Part shown: positions 33,157 through 36,343 of the stretch, piece by piece
Layout of the letters: every line of letters begins with the position of its first letter
Numbering within the stretch: position 1 is the stretch's first letter
DNA from: JBFELU01 sp041551965
GTDB taxonomy: Bacteria > Actinomycetota > Acidimicrobiia > Spongiisociales > UBA11373
Length of the DNA stretch: 36,343 nucleotides
Direction: 5' to 3'
Assembly: GCA_041551965.1 (NCBI GenBank)
Contig: JBFELU010000020.1
Location: forward strand, 1 to 36,343
The notes under the pieces: model-generated
Database searches by the model: none
What the model was told of the DNA's origin: nothing
The model's input: only the letters and a program-made list of their open reading frames with translations
Made by a program: the position numbers and the translations under genes

Positions 33157-34610
33157 GCGGCCGACCCTTCCGCGACGAGGAGATCCAGGAGATCATCGGC
33201 CGGGTCCGCCGCCGACTGGGCGGTACCACCGACGAGGCTCCCGAGCAGCCCCGCGTCCCCATCGACATCCCGGAAGCCGAGTTGGGGGAGGGCCTGTTTG
33301 CCACGATCGACGAGGCCGTCGAAGCCGCCCGGCGAGCCTTCGAGGAGTACCAGGCACTGGGGCCCGACGGCCGCAGCGCCATCATCTCCTCGATCCGGCG
33401 CTCCATGCTCGACAACGCCCGCTCCCTGGGAGAGATGGCCTGGGAGGAGACGGGCATCGGCCGGGCAGAGGACAAGCTCCGCAAGAACATCCTCGTCGCC
33501 ACCCGAACCCCGGGCCCCGAGGACCTCGAGCCGATCATCGAGACCGGTGAGGACGGCATGATGCTCACCGAGATGGCGCCGCTGGGGCTGGTGGCTTCCA
33601 TCTCACCCACGACGAACCCGACGGCGACGATCATCAACAACACGATCGCGATCCTCTCCGGCGGCAACGCGGTCGTGTTCAACGTCCACCCCAATGCGAA
33701 ACGGGTGTCGGCGGAGAACATCCGGCTCCTCAATCGGGCGGTGATGGCGGCCGGAGGGCCGCCCGACCTGGTGACGGCCATCCCCGAGCCGACCATCGAG
33801 AGCGCCCAGGCGCTGATGCACCATCCCGAGATCGCGGTGATCCTCGTGACGGGAGGGCCGGCCGTGGTCCGTGAGGCTCTCAAGACAGACAAGCGGGCCG
33901 TTGCCGCCGGACCGGGCAATCCGCCGGCGGTGGTCGATGAGACCGCCAACGTGAATGCTGCAGCCCGCGACATCGTCGCCGGTGCCTCGTTCGACAACAA
34001 CGTGATCTGCATCGACGAGAAGGAAGTCATCGCGGTGCGGTCGGTCGCCGATGAGCTGATCCGGGCGATGGGACGCCACGGCGCTCATCTCCTCAAGGAG
34101 CACGAGTTGCGGAAGGTGGAGCGGGTCATCTTCAGTTCGATGGGACCCCCCTCCAAGCCGGGGATCGTGAACCCTGCCTGGATCGGCAAGGACGCCGCCG
34201 CCATCGCCGCCGCAGCCGGGGTCGAGGTCGACGGTGATCCCCGGCTGCTCGTCGCCGAGGTGCCGGCTGAGCACAATCTGGTGTGGACGGAGCAGATGAT
34301 GCCGGTGATGCCGGTCGTGAGGGTCGGCGACGTCGATGCCGCCATCGATCTGGCCATTCGGGCAGAGCACGGTTTCCGTCACACCGCATCGATCCACTCG
34401 ACCAACGTCTCCACGATCACCCGTATGGCCCGCTCCATCAACGTGAGCATCTTCATCGCCAACGGCCCGAACTACGCCGGGCTCGGGGAGGGGGGTGAGG
34501 GTTTCACCTCCTTCTCGATCGCCAGTCCCACCGGAGACGGGATGACCAGACCGTTGACATTCACTCGGGAGCGCCGGATCGCCGTGGTCGGGGCGCTGCG
34601 AATCATATGA
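33153..34610 (+). CDS. CoA-acylating aldehyde dehydrogenase (PduP/EutE-like), microcompartment cargo
   Basis: A 485-residue enzyme that oxidises aldehyde to acyl-CoA with NAD+. The catalytic Cys286 is in FDNNVICIDEKEVI. The cofactor region includes GLVASISPTTNPT and ILVTGGPAVV. C-terminal motifs are FTSFSIASPTGDGMTRPLTF and FTRERR. The N-terminus has an amphipathic helix (8-24, DEEIQEIIGRVRRRLGG), a likely encapsulation peptide, then a Pro-rich linker. In this operon the expected substrate is the acetaldehyde released by DeoC. GTG overlaps the BMC-P stop, and its own stop overlaps the next BMC-T (ATGA). Confidence 0.92.
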   Translation: MSGRPFRDEEIQEIIGRVRRRLGGTTDEAPEQPRVPIDIPEAELGEGLFATIDEAVEAARRAFEEYQALGPDGRSAIISSIRRSMLDNARSLGEMAWEETGIGRAEDKLRKNILVATRTPGPEDLEPIIETGEDGMMLTEMAPLGLVASISPTTNPTATIINNTIAILSGGNAVVFNVHPNAKRVSAENIRLLNRAVMAAGGPPDLVTAIPEPTIESAQALMHHPEIAVILVTGGPAVVREALKTDKRAVAAGPGNPPAVVDETANVNAAARDIVAGASFDNNVICIDEKEVIAVRSVADELIRAMGRHGAHLLKEHELRKVERVIFSSMGPPSKPGIVNPAWIGKDAAAIAAAAGVEVDGDPRLLVAEVPAEHNLVWTEQMMPVMPVVRVGDVDAAIDLAIRAEHGFRHTASIHSTNVSTITRMARSINVSIFIANGPNYAGLGEGGEGFTSFSIASPTGDGMTRPLTFTRERRIAVVGALRII

Positions 34611-35209
34611 CCTCCCGGCCGGCCATCGCGCTGCTCGAGTTCTCCTCGGTCGCCGCCGGCATCGTGGCCGGCGATGCGATGGTCAAGCGGGCTCCCATCG
34701 CCACGCTTCACCTGGGCACCGTGCAGCCCGGCCACTACCTCGTCCTCGTCTCGGGTGAGGTGGCCGACGTCGAAGAAGCCGTTGCGGCCGGGACCGAGGC
34801 GAGCGGCGACGTGATGATCGATATCGTGGTGCTTCCCGACGTCCATCCGACGGTCGTCACCGCAGTGCAGGGGGAGCGGCTCGCCGGCCCCGTCGAGGCT
34901 CTGGGCATCATCGAGACCGACTCCGTGGCGGCCACCATCGAAGCGGCCGACGGAGGGGTCAAGGGTGCCATGGTCGACATCCTGGAGCTCCACCTCGCCG
35001 ACGGCCTGGGCGGAAAGGGCTACGTGTTGTTCGGTGGTCGCGTTGCCGATGTCGAGGCCGCCGTCGCGGTGGGTTCGGGCCGGGTGGACGAGGCCCGGTT
35101 GGTCCGGATCGAGGTCATCTCCCAGCTCCATCCCGAGGTTCGCAGCAACCTCGAGCAGCACCCGCGCTTCGGACCCCGGGTGGGTCGGGAGGATGATGCA
35201 GCTCGCTGA
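34607..35209 (+). CDS. BMC-T shell protein, single-layer (T^S-like) type
   Basis: A 200-residue tandem BMC protein. Repeat 1 (IALLEFSSVAAGIVAGDAMVKRAPI) and repeat 2 (ALGIIETDSVAATIEAADGGVKGA) have the usual strand-helix layout, and each is followed by GxVADVExAVAxG. It resembles H. ochraceum BMC-T1 and PduT in general form. There is no Cys in the protein, so the Fe-S cluster bound by PduT at its pore cannot form. The ATG overlaps the dehydrogenase stop (ATGA). Confidence 0.92.
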   Translation: MTSRPAIALLEFSSVAAGIVAGDAMVKRAPIATLHLGTVQPGHYLVLVSGEVADVEEAVAAGTEASGDVMIDIVVLPDVHPTVVTAVQGERLAGPVEALGIIETDSVAATIEAADGGVKGAMVDILELHLADGLGGKGYVLFGGRVADVEAAVAVGSGRVDEARLVRIEVISQLHPEVRSNLEQHPRFGPRVGREDDAAR

Positions 35210-35468
35210 GGTCATCGGAACGGTCGTGGCCAGCGTGAAGTACGAGGGCCTGGAGGGGGTCAAGTTCTTGGTGGTCCAGCCCCTGGATCGGGAGAAGAAG
35301 CCGGTGGGACGTCCGGTCGTGGCGGCGGATGCCGTGGCGATGGCCGGTCCCGGGGAGACGGTGTACGTGGTGGAATCGCGCGAGGCCGCCCTGGCATGCC
35401 CGGTGCCTTTCGTTCCCGTCGATCACGCGATCGTCGGCATCGTCGACCATGTGGAGCGGACCCCGTGA
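35196..35468 (+). CDS. BMC-P pentameric vertex protein, copy 2
   Basis: A 90-residue EutN/CcmL protein: MQLAEVIGTVVASVKYEGL, LEGVKFLVVQPLD and ADAVAMAGPGETVYVVESREAA, ending VDHAIVGIVDHVE. Two in-frame ATGs are adjacent (35193 and 35196). The second is chosen because GGGAGG abuts the first and the family usually starts MQLxxVIG. It overlaps the BMC-T gene end by 14 bases. The stop overlaps copy 3 (GTGA). Confidence 0.92.
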   Translation: MQLAEVIGTVVASVKYEGLEGVKFLVVQPLDREKKPVGRPVVAADAVAMAGPGETVYVVESREAALACPVPFVPVDHAIVGIVDHVERTP

Positions 35469-35758
35469 AGCTCGGCCGAGTCTCGGGAACGGTCGTGTCG
35501 ACGATCAATCACCCACTCTACGATCAGCGGCGCCTCTTGATGTGTGACATTCTCGATGCCGACGGCCGCGACACCGGCGACTACCTGATCGCGGTCGACT
35601 CGGTCTACGCCGGATACGGCGAGGCGGTGCTCATCATCGACGAGGGGAACTCGGCCCGGCAGGTCGTCGGCGACCCACAGGGGCCGATTCGCGCCGTCAT
35701 CGTCGGTGTCGTCGATGAGCTGACGATCGATGGTGTGGTTCACGACCTGACCACCTGA
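35465..35758 (+). CDS. BMC-P pentameric vertex protein, copy 3 (divergent)
   Basis: A 97-residue EutN/CcmL protein: MKLGRVSGTVVSTINHPLY, then YLIAVDSVYAGYGEAVLIIDEGNSAR and IRAVIVGVVDELTIDG. The first loop is DQRRLLMCDILD, where copies 1 and 2 share LEGxKFLVxxxLD, so it is the most divergent of the three. The GTG overlaps the copy 2 stop. It is the last shell gene of the operon. Confidence 0.9.
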   Translation: MKLGRVSGTVVSTINHPLYDQRRLLMCDILDADGRDTGDYLIAVDSVYAGYGEAVLIIDEGNSARQVVGDPQGPIRAVIVGVVDELTIDGVVHDLTT

Positions 35759-35790
35759 GCACGCACGCGTCCACTGCCCTTATCTTCCGG

Positions 35791-35796
35791 TAAGGT
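35791..35796 (+). promoter_or_regulatory. -10 element TAAGGT for the lipoprotein gene
   Basis: TAAGGT lies 27 bases before the ATG at 35824, with GGAGGG (35815-35820) as ribosome binding site. It lies in the 65-base gap after the microcompartment operon, so the lipoprotein genes are probably a separate unit. Confidence 0.4.
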
Positions 35797-35823
35797 GCCC
35801 CTCCACAACGACCCGGAGGGATC

Positions 35824-36234
35824 ATGAAGAAGATGCTCGGGTTGCTGCTCGTCCTGGCGATGGTCGCCGCGGCGTGCGGCGACGACGACGATGCCGGCAG
35901 CGCCGATAACTGCGAGGGCGTGGCCGACGCCGCCATCGACCTGCTCCAGGAGACCATCGATGCGCTGGGCGACCTGTCTGCGGAGGAATTGGCATCTCTG
36001 GACTCCGAGGAGCCTCCGGAGGCCTTTGCCGATCTCGAGGCTGAAGGTGAGGCACTCGAAGCCCGGGCGACCGAACTCGGTTGCTCCGACGAGGAGATGG
36101 GGCGGTTCGTCGCCGACCGCATCGACGATCTCGACGTGGCGGCCGACAACATCATCGGCCAGTTCATCCTCGAGGGCTTGCGGAGTGGTGAAGGTGACTT
36201 CGGCGACCTGTTCGCAAACGGAGGCAGCAGATGA
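35824..36234 (+). CDS. Small acidic lipoprotein, function unknown
   Basis: A 136-residue protein. The signal peptide MKKMLGLLLVLAMVAAAC ends in a lipobox with Cys18, followed by an acidic GDDDDAG tail typical of actinobacterial lipoproteins. The mature part is helical and acidic with two more Cys (C30, C87) that could form a disulfide. I do not recognise a domain. The stop overlaps the next start as ATGA. Confidence 0.75.
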   Translation: MKKMLGLLLVLAMVAAACGDDDDAGSADNCEGVADAAIDLLQETIDALGDLSAEELASLDSEEPPEAFADLEAEGEALEARATELGCSDEEMGRFVADRIDDLDVAADNIIGQFILEGLRSGEGDFGDLFANGGSR

Positions 36235-36343
36235 CTCGCACCGTGCGATCTCATCCGACGGCAGTATTGGTGGCGCTGCTCTGCGCTTGCGGTGGTTCCA
36301 CCGGAAGTGACAGTGGCGGACGCGCGGAGGGCTCAGGCGGCAC
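36231..36343 (+). CDS. Second lipoprotein, N-terminal part (cut by window end)
   Basis: An open frame of 37 complete codons runs off the window. It begins MTRTVRSHPTAVLVALLCAC, a short signal peptide with a lipobox Cys at 20, then a Gly/Ser-rich segment. The overlap with the preceding lipoprotein gene suggests a two-gene unit. Function cannot be judged. Confidence 0.6.
   Translation, partial: MTRTVRSHPTAVLVALLCACGGSTGSDSGGRAEGSGG

Noticed and set aside
34607..35209. PduT-like electron-transfer shell protein
   Set aside because: The protein has no Cys, so it cannot bind the pore Fe-S cluster of PduT.

Overview
The window is GC-rich, densely coded bacterial chromosome with frequent GTG starts and many 1-4 base gene overlaps. 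It looks actinobacterial, and I infer the class Acidimicrobiia or a close relative. The clues are a nickel superoxide dismutase with its maturation peptidase, a mycothiol-conjugate-amidase-like deacetylase, a KorAB ferredoxin oxidoreductase, several leaderless-looking promoters, and a Thr-rich DUF3048 lipoprotein. I see no mobile element, CRISPR array, tRNA or rRNA. No stretch over 300 bases lacks a gene.

Layout. 1-5583 holds the end of atpB and then atpE, F, H, A, G, D and C, the F1Fo ATP synthase operon. 5605-10030 holds small housekeeping or accessory genes: an ArsN2-like acetyltransferase, an SRPBCC protein, a PIG-L deacetylase coupled to a methyltransferase, a Mut7-C RNase-type protein, a HisA-like protein with an altered catalytic residue, and a two-helix potassium channel. 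10090-17837 lies on the minus strand: penicillin acylase family protein, DUF3048 lipoprotein, amidase, korA, korB. 17888-20547 is glgC-glgA for ADP-glucose and glycogen synthesis. 20502-21374 is the divergent sodX/sodN pair, closed by a strong terminator. 21493-25379 holds a DUF2269 membrane protein, an M23 peptidase, MurJ and a BON-LysM protein. 25440-28882 is a four-gene ABC exporter cluster. 28892-30390 is an EamA transporter and a helix-turn-helix regulator.

The most distinctive region is 30455-35758, a compact bacterial microcompartment operon: rpiB-like isomerase, deoC aldolase, BMC-T (stacking type), BMC-H, BMC-P, CoA-acylating aldehyde dehydrogenase, a second BMC-T, and two more BMC-P genes. 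It fits the described sugar-phosphate-utilising (SPU) class. All three enzymes begin with a similar short amphipathic helix that looks like an encapsulation peptide. The presumed chemistry is a sugar-phosphate isomerase feeding DeoC, release of acetaldehyde inside the shell, and oxidation to acetyl-CoA by the dehydrogenase. No phosphotransacylase or alcohol dehydrogenase lies in the cluster, and the RpiB-like enzyme has Asp where the E. coli enzyme has its catalytic Cys. Two lipoprotein genes follow, the second cut by the window end.

Homology calls come from reading motifs in the translations, not from database searches. Substrates and regulation are inferred.
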